Of a stretch of 47,282 nt of DNA, positions 17,896-26,899 are shown one piece after another. The stretch lies in NCBI RefSeq assembly GCF_003732545.1, contig NZ_AYKF01000074.1, forward strand, positions 1 to 47,282, given 5' to 3'. The position numbers were made by a program, and so were the translations under genes. The stretch comes from Salinisphaera orenii subsp. halophila YIM 95161. Its GTDB lineage: Bacteria > Pseudomonadota > Gammaproteobacteria > Nevskiales > Salinisphaeraceae. Every line of letters starts with the position of its first letter. Positions within the stretch are counted from its first letter, which is position 1. A model generated the notes under the pieces. That model saw only the letters and a program-made list of their open reading frames with translations, did no database searches and was not told the DNA's origin.

Positions 17896-19572
17896 ATGGC
17901 GGAGCGTCACGTGTCCGCTTGGCCGGCGGGATTGCCACGGCATCTCAGTCTGCCGAGAACGAGCCTGTACACCAATCTCGAGATATCGGCGCGCCGGTAT
18001 CCCGATCAGCCGGCCATCGTTTACTACGGTCGCGTTCTGACCTACGCCGAACTGCATGACGAGGTCGAGGCGCTGGCGGGGCAGCTCCGGCATCTCGGTG
18101 TGGCCCGCGGCGATCGCGTGCTGCTGTTCATGCAGAACGCGCCGCAGTTCGTGATCGGCTACTACGCCATCCTGCGCGCGGACGCGGTGGTCGTGCCGGT
18201 CAATCCCATGAACCGTACCGCCGAACTCGGCCATTACCTGGCCGACACGCAGGCCGCGGTCTGTCTCTGTGGCCAGGAGCTGTTCGATGCGATCGAGCCG
18301 CTGCTGGGCACCGAGGCCCTGACCGACGTCATCGTAACGGCCTATCGCGACTACATCGACCCGCGCGCCGACCTGGACTTGCCGGCCGAAGTCGCCGCGC
18401 CGCGCCGGGCCCTGGAGCGCGCCGGTGTGATCGATTGGCGAGAGGCGATCGCAGCCGGGCACACGCCCGGGACACACACCGCCGGGCCGCAGGATCTGGC
18501 CGTGTTGCCTTACAGTTCGGGCACCACCGGGGCGCCCAAGGGCTGCATGCACACCCACGCCTCGGTGATGGCGACCTGCGTGCACGGCGCCCACTGGATG
18601 CACAGCACCACGGAGTCGGTCACCCTCGCGACGCTGCCGTATTTCCATGTCACGGGCATGCAGGGCGCGATGAACTCGCCGATCTACGGCGGCGCCACCA
18701 TCGTTCTGATGACGCGCTGGGACCGGCGCACCGCGGCCCGCCTGATCGAGCGCCATCGCGTGACCAACTGGACCAACATCGTGACCATGGCCATCGATCT
18801 GCTCTCCGATCCCGAGATCGATCGCTACGACCTGTCCAGCCTGAACAACATCAGCGGCGGCGGGGCGGCGATGCCCGAGGCCGTCTCCGACAAGCTCATG
18901 GCGCTCACGGGGCTGCGCTACATGGAGGGCTACGGTCTGTCCGAGACGATGGCGGCCACGCACATCAACCCGCCGGATGCGCCCAAGAAGCAGTGTCTGG
19001 GCATTCCGGTGTTCGACGTGGACTCGCGCATCATCGATGTGGATACCGGCGCGGAGCTGGGCGTGGGCGAGGTCGGCGAGATCGTCAGCCGCGGCCCGCA
19101 GCTGTTCTCCGGCTACTGGAACCGGCCGGAGGAGACCGAGGCCGCCTTCATCGAACTCGACGGTGCCCGCTTCTTCCGTACCGGCGATCTGGGCTATGTC
19201 GACGCAGACGGCTATTTCTTCATCGTCGACCGCGTCAAGCGGATGATCAACGCCTCCGGCTACAAGGTCTGGCCGGCCGAGGTCGAGGCGCTGATGTACG
19301 GCCACCCGGCCATCCGCGAGGCCTGCGTGATCTGCACCCCGGACCCGCGGCGCGGCGAGACCGTCAAGGCCTGCGTGGTGCTGGCCGAGGGCGCCGATCC
19401 GGTGACGCCCGAACAGATCATCGCCTGGTGCCAGCAGACCATGGCCGCCTACAAGGTGCCGCGGATGGTGGAGTTCCGGGACGCGCTGCCGCGTTCGGCC
19501 ACGGGCAAGGTGATGTGGCGGGTGCTCCAGGAAGCCGAATACGACAACAGCGGCGCCGGCGCCACGGCCTAG
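17896..19572 (+). CDS. AMP-forming acyl-CoA synthetase (paralogue A)
   Basis: 558 aa from the ATG at 17896, which has an AGGAGGAG site 7 bases upstream; an in-frame ATG at 17878 lies before that site. It activates a carboxylic acid to its CoA thioester through an acyl-adenylate. Motifs: phosphate-binding YSSGTTGAPKG (206-216), GYGLSE (345-350), RTGDLGY around 428-434, DRVKRMINASGYKVWP (445-460), and the C-terminal PRSATGKVMW with the catalytic lysine. It begins the operon that continues with livHMGF and the binding protein, so it probably activates what that importer brings in. A second, very similar copy lies at 38849-40513. Confidence 0.95.
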   Translation: MAERHVSAWPAGLPRHLSLPRTSLYTNLEISARRYPDQPAIVYYGRVLTYAELHDEVEALAGQLRHLGVARGDRVLLFMQNAPQFVIGYYAILRADAVVVPVNPMNRTAELGHYLADTQAAVCLCGQELFDAIEPLLGTEALTDVIVTAYRDYIDPRADLDLPAEVAAPRRALERAGVIDWREAIAAGHTPGTHTAGPQDLAVLPYSSGTTGAPKGCMHTHASVMATCVHGAHWMHSTTESVTLATLPYFHVTGMQGAMNSPIYGGATIVLMTRWDRRTAARLIERHRVTNWTNIVTMAIDLLSDPEIDRYDLSSLNNISGGGAAMPEAVSDKLMALTGLRYMEGYGLSETMAATHINPPDAPKKQCLGIPVFDVDSRIIDVDTGAELGVGEVGEIVSRGPQLFSGYWNRPEETEAAFIELDGARFFRTGDLGYVDADGYFFIVDRVKRMINASGYKVWPAEVEALMYGHPAIREACVICTPDPRRGETVKACVVLAEGADPVTPEQIIAWCQQTMAAYKVPRMVEFRDALPRSATGKVMWRVLQEAEYDNSGAGATA

Positions 19573-19656
19573 AGGATGCGGCCGCGAGCGTCGCGGCGAC
19601 GACAATGACAGGAGCGCCGGCGGGCGCCATCGTCGTGAATCGGAGGAGAAACGAGT

Positions 19657-20520
19657 TTGGAACAGTTCATACAGCAGATCCTCAACGGCCTGACGCTGGG
19701 CAGCATCTACGGGCTGGTGGCCCTGGGGCTGACCCTGGTGTACGGCATTCTGCACGTGCCCAACTTCGCCCATGGCGCGCTCTATATGGTGGGGGCATAC
19801 GTGTGCTACTTCGCCATGGTCGAGCTCGGCCTGAACTACTGGGTCGCCATGGCGGCCGCGGCCGCGGTGGTGGCGCTGCTGTCGGTGCTCTGCGAGCGGC
19901 TGGTGTTTCATCCGCTGCGCCACGCGCCGCCGATTCACGACAAGATCGCGGCCATCGGCATCCTGCTGTTTCTCGAGGCGGTGGTGCAGATGCACTGGGG
20001 GGCGGACTTCCGCCGCATACCCACGCCCTATACCGAGATCCTGCGCCTGGGCGAGCTCACGCTGCCGGCCCAGCGCCTGCTGATCATCGGCGGCGCGTTC
20101 GCGCTGATGGGGGCGCTGCATCTGTATCTGAAAAAGACCATGACCGGGCTGACCATCATCGCCATGGCGCAGAACCGTGAAGGCGCCTTCCTGGTCGGCA
20201 TCGACGCCAATCGGGTGGCGATGATGACCTTCGCGATCGCCGGGGCGCTGGCCGCGATCGCCGCGAGTCTGTTCGCGCCGATCAATCTCGTCTACCCGGC
20301 GATGGGGCATCTGGTACTGCTCAAGGCCTTCGTGATCATCATTCTCGGCGGCATGGGCAGCATTCCGGGCGCGATCATCGGCGGTCTGATCATCGGCTTC
20401 GCCGAAGCGCTCGGCGGTTTCTACATCTCGAGCACATACAAGGACGTGATCGCCTTTGTGCTGCTGGTCGTGATCCTGTCGATCAAGCCCACCGGCCTGT
20501 TCACCAAGGGGGTCCGCTGA
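19657..20520 (+). CDS. livH: Branched-chain amino acid-type ABC transporter permease (LivH family)
   Basis: 287 aa from a TTG codon with GGAGGAG 8 bases upstream. No better start exists, and the family N-terminus (FIQQILNGLTLGSIYGLVALGLTLVYG) begins right there. It is an inner-membrane permease with about eight hydrophobic segments. The loop GGMGSIPGAIIGGLIIGFAE is the usual ATPase-contact region. It overlaps livM by one base. LivH-type systems import branched amino acids, but many relatives in catabolic clusters carry aromatic or short carboxylates. The adjacent CoA ligase favours a carboxylate here. Confidence 0.93.
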   Translation: MEQFIQQILNGLTLGSIYGLVALGLTLVYGILHVPNFAHGALYMVGAYVCYFAMVELGLNYWVAMAAAAAVVALLSVLCERLVFHPLRHAPPIHDKIAAIGILLFLEAVVQMHWGADFRRIPTPYTEILRLGELTLPAQRLLIIGGAFALMGALHLYLKKTMTGLTIIAMAQNREGAFLVGIDANRVAMMTFAIAGALAAIAASLFAPINLVYPAMGHLVLLKAFVIIILGGMGSIPGAIIGGLIIGFAEALGGFYISSTYKDVIAFVLLVVILSIKPTGLFTKGVR

Positions 20521-21563
20521 TGAACCGTGCCATCGACTTCTTCCTGAGTTCGACCATGCGCTGGCTACTGCTGGCCCTGGCGGTCGTGTTTCCACTGGTG
20601 GTCACGAGTGAGTATCTCGTTTACGTGATGGCGCTGGCCTTCGTCTGGGCCATCGCGGTCTACGGGATGAACATCATCACCGGCTACTGCGGCCAGCTGA
20701 ATCTGGCCCACGGCGGCTTCTTCGCCATCGGCGCCTATACCGTCGCGATCCTGACCGTCGATCACGGTTGGCCCTTCTGGCCGGCGTTTGCGATGGCGGG
20801 CGTGTTCGGCGCGGTCTTCGGATTACTGGTCGGCGTGGTGTCGCTGCGGCTCAAGGAGCATTATTTCGCCATCTTCACGTTGTCCGTCGGCTACATCATC
20901 TATCTGTTGATCGACAAGTGGGAGGAACTCACCCACGGCTCGCTCGGCATCATCAACATCGCGCCACCGGAAGGCTTCGGCCTGGTCGATTTCACCGAGA
21001 CCGTGCCGTTCTATTACCTGGTGCTGGCCTTTCTCGTGTTCGCGATATGGGTCACGCGACGGATTTCGGAATCGCTGCTCGGGCGGACCTTCCGCGCGAT
21101 CCGCATCAGCGACGATCTGGCCCAGTCGCTGGGCATCAATCTGATGCGCAACAAGATCCTGGCGTTCGTGATCTCCACGGTCTACGCGGCCTTCGCTGGC
21201 GGGCTCTATGCGGGTGTGGTGCGCTTCATCGGTCCGGAGCAGGCGAACTTCATCCACACCTTCGACATGATCGCCTACCTGCTGGTCGGCGGCTTTGGCA
21301 CGCTCATGGGGCCGCTCGCCGGTACGCTCATCATCACCTGGCTCACCCAGGCGGTGCAGGGGCTCGAGGAGTACCGGATGATCGTGTTCGGGCCGATGCT
21401 CGTGCTGCTGGTCATCTTCTTTCCGAAAGGGCTGGTGGGCACCTTCCTGAGCTGGCGGGGCCGCCGCCTGGCGCGCCAGGCGCCGCGCGGCACCCGCGAG
21501 CCCCGTACGGGCGCCTCGGAGCCGGCGGCCGATCAATCGCAGGGAGCGCGCAACAATGCTTGA
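20520..21563 (+). CDS. livM: Branched-chain amino acid-type ABC transporter permease (LivM family)
   Basis: 347 aa. It is the second permease of the importer, with multiple hydrophobic segments and the family motifs GMNIITGYCGQLNLAHGGFFAIGAY near the N-terminus and GGFGTLMGPLAGTLIITWL near the C-terminus. The start overlaps the livH stop by one base (TGATG), and the end overlaps livG by 8 bases. The C-terminal 35 residues after the last membrane segment are charged and probably cytoplasmic. Confidence 0.93.
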   Translation: MNRAIDFFLSSTMRWLLLALAVVFPLVVTSEYLVYVMALAFVWAIAVYGMNIITGYCGQLNLAHGGFFAIGAYTVAILTVDHGWPFWPAFAMAGVFGAVFGLLVGVVSLRLKEHYFAIFTLSVGYIIYLLIDKWEELTHGSLGIINIAPPEGFGLVDFTETVPFYYLVLAFLVFAIWVTRRISESLLGRTFRAIRISDDLAQSLGINLMRNKILAFVISTVYAAFAGGLYAGVVRFIGPEQANFIHTFDMIAYLLVGGFGTLMGPLAGTLIITWLTQAVQGLEEYRMIVFGPMLVLLVIFFPKGLVGTFLSWRGRRLARQAPRGTREPRTGASEPAADQSQGARNNA

Positions 21564-22320
21564 TATCCGCAACCTCACCAAGCGCTTCGGCGGTCTCGCC
21601 GCGGTCAACGACGTGAGCGTCGAGTTCCCGGCGAACCAGATCAACGCCATCATCGGTCCGAACGGCGCCGGCAAGACCACGTTCTTCAACCTCGTGGCCG
21701 GCGCGATGGCGCCGACCGAGGGCGTGATCGAGTACAAGGGCCGGAACCTGGCCGGCGAGGCGCCGGATGCGATCGCCCGTCTGGGTGTCGCACGCACGTT
21801 CCAGACCACGATGCTGTTCGAGGAATCCACAGTCCTCGACAACCTCATCGTCGGCCATCGGCTGCGCACCGGCTCGAACCTCTGGGACGTCATAGTCAAT
21901 TCCAGGCGCCTGAAGGCGGACGAGAAGCGCTGCCGCGAAAAGGCTGCCGAGACGCTTGAGTTCGTGGGTCTGTCGCACATCGGCCATCGCTACATCGCCG
22001 ATACCAGCCAGGAGGAGCGCAAGCGCGTCGCCTTCGCGCTGGCCCTGGCCACCGACCCGGAGCTGGTACTGCTCGACGAGCCGGCCGGCGGGGTGAATCC
22101 TGAGGAGACCGACGGGCTCATCAACCTGATCCACAAGATGGTCGAACACGGCGTCACCGTCTGCCTGATCGAACACAAGATGGACATGATCATGCGCATC
22201 GCCGACAAGATCATCGTGCTGGATCACGGCGAGAAGATATCCGAAGGCACGCCGGACGAGGTCAAGAACGATCCGGTCGTCATCGAAGCCTACCTGGGGA
22301 AGGAAGATGCTGAAGCTTGA
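21556..22320 (+). CDS. livG: ABC transporter ATP-binding protein (LivG family)
   Basis: 254 aa ATPase of the importer. Walker A is GPNGAGKT (34-41), Walker B with catalytic glutamate is LVLLDEP, and the switch histidine is in IEHKMD (206-207). The ABC signature is atypical: where LSxGQ is expected the sequence reads DTSQEERKRVAF (149-160). The next gene begins inside its end (14-base overlap), consistent with coupled synthesis of the two ATPases. Confidence 0.92.
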   Translation: MLDIRNLTKRFGGLAAVNDVSVEFPANQINAIIGPNGAGKTTFFNLVAGAMAPTEGVIEYKGRNLAGEAPDAIARLGVARTFQTTMLFEESTVLDNLIVGHRLRTGSNLWDVIVNSRRLKADEKRCREKAAETLEFVGLSHIGHRYIADTSQEERKRVAFALALATDPELVLLDEPAGGVNPEETDGLINLIHKMVEHGVTVCLIEHKMDMIMRIADKIIVLDHGEKISEGTPDEVKNDPVVIEAYLGKEDAEA

Positions 22321-23014
22321 GGGCGTCGACGCCAAGTACGACAGTTTCAAGGCGCTGGACGGCATTTCGATGTCGGTCGAGCCCGGCGAGCTGGTGGTGC
22401 TGCTGGGTGCCAACGGCGCTGGCAAGACCACTCTGTTCAACACCATCAGCGGCCTGATGAAACCGGCCGCCGGGCGTATCACCATTGATGGCAAGGACGT
22501 GACCGGGCGCAAACCTTCGGCGCTGGTCGCCGCGGGCGTGGTCCAGTGCCCGGAGGGGCGCAAGCTGTTTCCCGGCATGTCCGTGCTCAAGAATCTGCGC
22601 CTGGGCGGCTATGTGCACCGGCGCGATCGTGCCGGCATGAACAGGACGCTGGAGCAGGTGCTCGCGATGTTCCCGATTCTCGATGAGAAGAAGGACGAGC
22701 CAGCCGGTTCGCTCTCCGGCGGCCAGCAGCAGATGGTGGCGGTCGGGCGTGCGCTCATGGGCCGGCCCAAGCTGCTGATGCTCGACGAGCCGTCGCTCGG
22801 TCTGGCGCCGCTGGTGGTCAAGCAGGTCTTCGAGCGGGTGGAGCAGATCAACGCCGAAGGCACCACGATCCTGCTGGCCGAACAGAACGCCTACGCCGCG
22901 CTCAAGATCGCCAACCGGGCCTACGTGATCGAGAACGGCCGCCTGACCATGCAGGGCGACCGCGAGGAAATGCTCGGCAACGAAGCCGTGCGCAAGGCCT
23001 ATATCGGCGCGTGA
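22307..23014 (+). CDS. livF: ABC transporter ATP-binding protein (LivF family)
   Basis: 235 aa ATPase, the partner of LivG. Walker A GANGAGKT lies at 34-41, a standard LSGGQQQM signature in the middle, Walker B LLMLDEPSLGLAP follows, and AEQNAYAAL holds the switch region. All motifs are canonical, in contrast to LivG, so at least one fully standard ATP site pair element is retained. It ends 76 bases before the binding-protein gene. Confidence 0.93.
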   Translation: MLKLEGVDAKYDSFKALDGISMSVEPGELVVLLGANGAGKTTLFNTISGLMKPAAGRITIDGKDVTGRKPSALVAAGVVQCPEGRKLFPGMSVLKNLRLGGYVHRRDRAGMNRTLEQVLAMFPILDEKKDEPAGSLSGGQQQMVAVGRALMGRPKLLMLDEPSLGLAPLVVKQVFERVEQINAEGTTILLAEQNAYAALKIANRAYVIENGRLTMQGDREEMLGNEAVRKAYIGA

Positions 23015-23090
23015 TGCCGTCTGGCCGAGCGCGCGTATCGAATCAACCGCTGTACACAACCAACCCTGGATAGAGAGGGGGAGATCAGAG

Positions 23091-24263
23091 ATGACATTCA
23101 CCAAGACAATCCGCCGCGTGGCGGCGGCCACCGCCCTGGCCATGGGCCTCGCCGGCGGCGCGCATGCCGCTGAAACCGTCAATATCGGCTTCACCGGGCC
23201 ACTGTCCGGCGGCGCGGCGCTCTACGGCGAGAACACGCTCGAGGGTCTGCGCATGGCCGTCGAGGAGATCAATGCCGACGGCGGCATCGATGTCGACGGC
23301 ACGCAGTACGAGATCAACATCGAGAGTCTCGACGACATGTATTCGCCCAGCCGTGCGGCGGTCAACGGCAAGCGCCTGGTCCAGCAGTCCAACACGCCGG
23401 TGGTCTTCACGCCGCATTCGGGCGGCACCTTTGCGCTACAGGCCTTTAACGAGCGCGACGGCTTCCTGATCATGTCCTACACCTCGATCCCCTCGGTGAC
23501 CGAGAAGGGCAACGAACTCACGGTCAAGATTCCGCCGAACTTCACCGACTACGTCGAGCCGTTCACCAAGATCACGATGGAACGCTTCGGCAAGAAGCTC
23601 GGCGTGGCCAACGCCACCCACGACTACGCCAAGTACTGGACCAAGGCGTTCGTGCCGGCCTGGGAAGAGGCCGGTGGTGAGGTCGTGGCGAGCAACCCGA
23701 TGGACTACAACAAGTCCGCGGATTTCTACACCGGCGTGAGCAAGGTGCTGTCGGCCGATCCGGACGTGCTGTTCGTCGGCGGGGCTTCCGAGCCCACCGG
23801 TCTGGTGATTCGCCAGGCCCGCGAACTCGGCTTCGAGGGCGGTTTCGTCATCATGGATCAGGCCAAGATCGACGAGGTGGCCGAAGTGGCCGGCGGCATG
23901 GACGCGGTCGAGGGTGCGGTGGGCGTGACCCCGCTCGCGCATTCGGACAATCCGGGTGCCGCGGACTTCGTCGAGAAGTACAAGCAGGGGCACGACAACG
24001 TCGCCACGTCGGAGACCGCCTACAACTACTTTGCCATGCATCTGGTCGCCCGGGCGATGGAACAGGCGGGCACCGTCGACGACCCGGCCGCGATCCGGAA
24101 GGCGATTCCCGAAGCGCTGGCCGACATCCCGGCCGAGTACAATCCCTACGATGTGCAGGAGATCAGCGACGACGGCGATCTGATCATCGACGCCGAGGTG
24201 GCCGAGGTGGTCGACGGCGAGATTGAGCTTCGCCGCATCTCGGATCTCCAGGACGACGACTGA
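23091..24263 (+). CDS. Periplasmic substrate-binding protein of the Liv-type ABC importer
   Basis: 390 aa with a Sec signal peptide: positively charged start, hydrophobic stretch, likely cleavage after AHA at residue 26. The mature protein starts ETVNIGFTGPLSGGAALYGENTLEG, typical of the type I periplasmic fold of the LivK/branched-chain group. It has a good ribosome site (GAGAGGGGGAGA). It is the last gene of the synthetase-liv operon, with a terminator 25 bases downstream. The ligand cannot be read from the sequence; the operon suggests a carboxylate or acyl compound. Confidence 0.93.
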   Translation: MTFTKTIRRVAAATALAMGLAGGAHAAETVNIGFTGPLSGGAALYGENTLEGLRMAVEEINADGGIDVDGTQYEINIESLDDMYSPSRAAVNGKRLVQQSNTPVVFTPHSGGTFALQAFNERDGFLIMSYTSIPSVTEKGNELTVKIPPNFTDYVEPFTKITMERFGKKLGVANATHDYAKYWTKAFVPAWEEAGGEVVASNPMDYNKSADFYTGVSKVLSADPDVLFVGGASEPTGLVIRQARELGFEGGFVIMDQAKIDEVAEVAGGMDAVEGAVGVTPLAHSDNPGAADFVEKYKQGHDNVATSETAYNYFAMHLVARAMEQAGTVDDPAAIRKAIPEALADIPAEYNPYDVQEISDDGDLIIDAEVAEVVDGEIELRRISDLQDDD

Positions 24264-24287
24264 ACGCGTCCGGTGCAAGGACCGACG

Positions 24288-24313
24288 AGGAGCACCTGCG
24301 GGTGCTCCTTTTC
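24288..24313 (+). terminator. Rho-independent terminator of the liv operon
   Basis: A 9-bp perfect stem (AGGAGCACC at 24288-24296 and GGTGCTCCT at 24301-24309) with loop TGCG, running into a T-rich end (CCTTTTCG). It closes the acyl-CoA synthetase-liv operon. Confidence 0.92.
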
Positions 24314-24372
24314 GTTGAGTGATCGGCGATCGCCGTCCGGCGGCGACCGCCCGCAGCCATGAGGACGCAGCA

Positions 24373-25404
24373 ATGCGCGTGAACCGACAGATCATCCTCG
24401 CCCGCCGGCCCACCGGGATGCCCGACGACAGCAACCTGGTGATGCAGGAGGGTGCCGTTCCCGAGCCCGAAGACGGCGAAGTGCGGGTGCGCACGATCTA
24501 TCTTTCCCTGGACCCCTACATGCGCGGACGCATGAGCGCGGCCAAGTCCTATGCCGCGAGCGTGGCCGAGGGCGCGGTCATGGAAGGGGCGACCGTAGGC
24601 CAGGTCGATGCCTCCCGGCATCCGGACTTCGAGGCCGGCGACTACGTGCTCGCACACGGCGGCTGGCAGGACTATTCGGTCCAGCCCGGCAAGGCCCTGC
24701 GCCGGCTCGACCCGCAGGTCGCGCCCATCACCACCGCCGTGCACGTGCTCGGCATGACCGGTTTCACCGCCTATGTCGGGCTCGACGAGATCGGCCGGCC
24801 CGAATCGGGCGAGACGCTGGTGGTCTCGGCGGCCGCCGGCGCGGTGGGTCAGGTCGTCGGCCAGATCGGCAAGATCCGCGGCGCGCGGGTGGTCGGCGTG
24901 GCCGGTGCCGATGACAAGTGCCGGCACGTGATCGACGCCTACGGCTTCGACGCCTGTGTGAATTACCGCGATGACGACTTCGAGGCGCAGCTGGCCGCGG
25001 CCACGCCCGAGGGGATCGATGTCTACTTCGAGAACGTCGGCGGCGCGGTGTTCGATGCCGTCGCGCCGCGGCTCAACGATTTCGCCCGCATGCCCGTCTG
25101 CGGCCGCATCGCGCACTACAACGACACTGAGGCCCCGCCCGGGCCGGATCGGCTGCCCGGCTTCATGGGCCAGGTGCTGGTCAAGCGTCTGTTGATCAAG
25201 GGTTTCATCCAGTTCGACTATCGCCACCGCCACCGCGATTTCCAGCGCGACATGAGCGCCTGGGTAGCCGAGGGCCGGGTGACCTATCAGGAGGACATCG
25301 TCGACGGCCTGGACAATGCGGTCGACGCTTTCCAGGGGCTGCTGTCTGGCCGCAACCGCGGCAAGATGCTGATCCGCGTCAGCGACGATCCGACCCGCGG
25401 CTGA
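24373..25404 (+). CDS. Zinc-independent MDR-family NADP-dependent oxidoreductase
   Basis: 343 aa from the ATG at 24373. Two upstream in-frame codons are possible but give no better ribosome site. It belongs to the leukotriene B4 dehydrogenase/CurA-like branch of medium-chain reductases: N-terminal LSLDPYMRGRMS, the coenzyme fold SAAAGAVGQVVGQIGKIRGARVVG, and VYFENVGG. Zinc-binding cysteines are absent. Family members reduce the double bond of 2-alkenals or enones with NADPH. In this cluster it might detoxify enals or act on unsaturated intermediates, but that is inference. It ends 13 bases before the MFS gene, so the two are probably co-transcribed. Confidence 0.92.
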   Translation: MRVNRQIILARRPTGMPDDSNLVMQEGAVPEPEDGEVRVRTIYLSLDPYMRGRMSAAKSYAASVAEGAVMEGATVGQVDASRHPDFEAGDYVLAHGGWQDYSVQPGKALRRLDPQVAPITTAVHVLGMTGFTAYVGLDEIGRPESGETLVVSAAAGAVGQVVGQIGKIRGARVVGVAGADDKCRHVIDAYGFDACVNYRDDDFEAQLAAATPEGIDVYFENVGGAVFDAVAPRLNDFARMPVCGRIAHYNDTEAPPGPDRLPGFMGQVLVKRLLIKGFIQFDYRHRHRDFQRDMSAWVAEGRVTYQEDIVDGLDNAVDAFQGLLSGRNRGKMLIRVSDDPTRG

Positions 25405-25417
25405 CCGGACCACGCCC

Positions 25418-26857
25418 GTGAGCGAGGCGTTCGCGGTCGATCGGCTGTTCGCCCGCCACGGGCCGGCCTACCGCTGGTACGCGACCGTCACGGTCATGCT
25501 CGGCACCCTGTCCGTGGTGCTGGCCTCGACCATCATCAACGTCGCCGTGCCGGCGATCATGGCCCGCTTCGCGGTCGCCCAGGACCAGGCCCAGTGGCTG
25601 GTCACGGCGTTTCTGGCGGCCATGACCGTGGGCATGCTGCTCAACGCCTGGGCGATCGCGCGGCTGGGGTCGCGTCGCGCCTTCACGCTGGCGATGAGCG
25701 TCTTCATCGCGGCCTCGCTGGTCGGCGGCCTGAGCCGGCATTTCCCCGTCCTCGTGGCCGCGCGCGCGGTCCAGGGACTGACCGCCGGCATGATTCAGCC
25801 GCATGCACTGATCGTGATCTTCCAGGTGTTTCCGGTGGCGCGCCGCGGCCAGGCGATGGGCATCTACGGCATGGGCGTGATCCTCGGGCCGGCGGTGTCG
25901 CCGGCGCTGGGCGGCGTGCTGGTCGATGCCATCTCCTGGCGGGCGACCTTCTTCGTGGTGCTGCCGGCCTGCGTGCTCGCCCTGGGCATGGCCTGGCGCT
26001 TTCTGCCCGCCCACGGCGGCACCGCCCGCAGCCGGCTCGACTGGCCGGGCGTGGTGCTGCTGGCCGCGGGCATGGTGGCCACGCTCTGGATGCTGGCCGC
26101 CCTGCAGCGCCGCGGGCCGGGCGACGCGCTGGTGCTGGCCGGCATGGTGGGCGGGCCGCTGTTGCTGGTCGCGTTCGTCCTGCGTCAGAGTCGGGCTGTC
26201 GAGCCGCTGTTCGATCTGGCACTGTTCCGGGCGCCGGGCTTCGGGGCCGGTTTCGCGTTGTCGATCGTGATGGGGGCGGGCCTGTTCGCGACGACCTATC
26301 TCACCCCGCTGTATTTTCAGCAGGCCGCTCACATGAGCCCGACGGCGGCCGGTTTCATGCTCTTGCCGGCGGGTATCGCCATGGCGCTGGTGTTTCCGCT
26401 GGCCGGTCATCTCAGCGACGGCCGGGCGTCGATTGCGGTGATCGCCACGGGGCTGGGCCTGTTCATCGGCGCGACGGTGCTGCTCGTGGCCAGCAGCGGG
26501 ACCACGGCCGCGGTCTGGCTGATCGCCTGGGCCGCGCTGGCCCGGGTGGGTATCGGCGCGATGATGCCGCCGGTGACGACCGCGAGCCTGCGCCTGCTGG
26601 AGGGGGCCGCGATGGACCGCGGCTCCGGCATCATCAATTTCGGACGCCAGTTCGGCGGCGCGCTGGGGGTGAACCTGTGTGCGGTGCTGGCCCAGTACGT
26701 CAACGATGCGCAGCTGCACGCGGGTACCGCGGTCAGCCGCGCCGCCGCCCACGAGGCCGGCTTCGACGCCGCGTTCTGGGCCCTGGCCGGCCTGTTCGCA
26801 CTCGCGTTCTGGCCGCTGGCCCATATGCGCCGTTCGCGCCGGCGTGACGCCGGCTGA
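25418..26857 (+). CDS. MFS drug:H+ antiporter, DHA2 (EmrB/QacA-like, 14 TM)
   Basis: 479 aa from a GTG codon; no nearer start is available. It is hydrophobic throughout, with about 14 predicted membrane segments. The DHA2 motifs are visible: the TIINVAVPAIMARF segment in TM1, the WLVTAFLAAMTVGMLLNAW region, and the motif C-like stretch GIYGMGVILGPAVSPALGG. No EmrA or TolC partner is adjacent. It probably exports a toxic compound and shares a transcript with the preceding reductase. The plus-strand unit ends in a strong hairpin. Confidence 0.92.
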   Translation: MSEAFAVDRLFARHGPAYRWYATVTVMLGTLSVVLASTIINVAVPAIMARFAVAQDQAQWLVTAFLAAMTVGMLLNAWAIARLGSRRAFTLAMSVFIAASLVGGLSRHFPVLVAARAVQGLTAGMIQPHALIVIFQVFPVARRGQAMGIYGMGVILGPAVSPALGGVLVDAISWRATFFVVLPACVLALGMAWRFLPAHGGTARSRLDWPGVVLLAAGMVATLWMLAALQRRGPGDALVLAGMVGGPLLLVAFVLRQSRAVEPLFDLALFRAPGFGAGFALSIVMGAGLFATTYLTPLYFQQAAHMSPTAAGFMLLPAGIAMALVFPLAGHLSDGRASIAVIATGLGLFIGATVLLVASSGTTAAVWLIAWAALARVGIGAMMPPVTTASLRLLEGAAMDRGSGIINFGRQFGGALGVNLCAVLAQYVNDAQLHAGTAVSRAAAHEAGFDAAFWALAGLFALAFWPLAHMRRSRRRDAG

Positions 26858-26861
26858 GTGC

Positions 26862-26889
26862 GGCGCGACGGCCGTCTGGCCGTCGCGCC
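26862..26889. terminator. Perfect 12-bp hairpin between convergent genes
   Basis: GGCGCGACGGCC, loop GTCT, GGCCGTCGCGCC, placed between the MFS stop (26857) and the convergent thiolase stop (26900). No T-tract follows on either strand. It may act as a bidirectional terminator or a barrier to read-through, but without a T-run this is less certain. Confidence 0.5.
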
Positions 26890-26899
26890 CGCCGGATCG

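Noticed and set aside
17761-20595. 944-codon minus-strand frame opposite the acyl-CoA synthetase and livH
   Set aside because: The repetitive, charged translation is typical of an antisense frame in GC-rich DNA, and the plus-strand genes are unambiguous.
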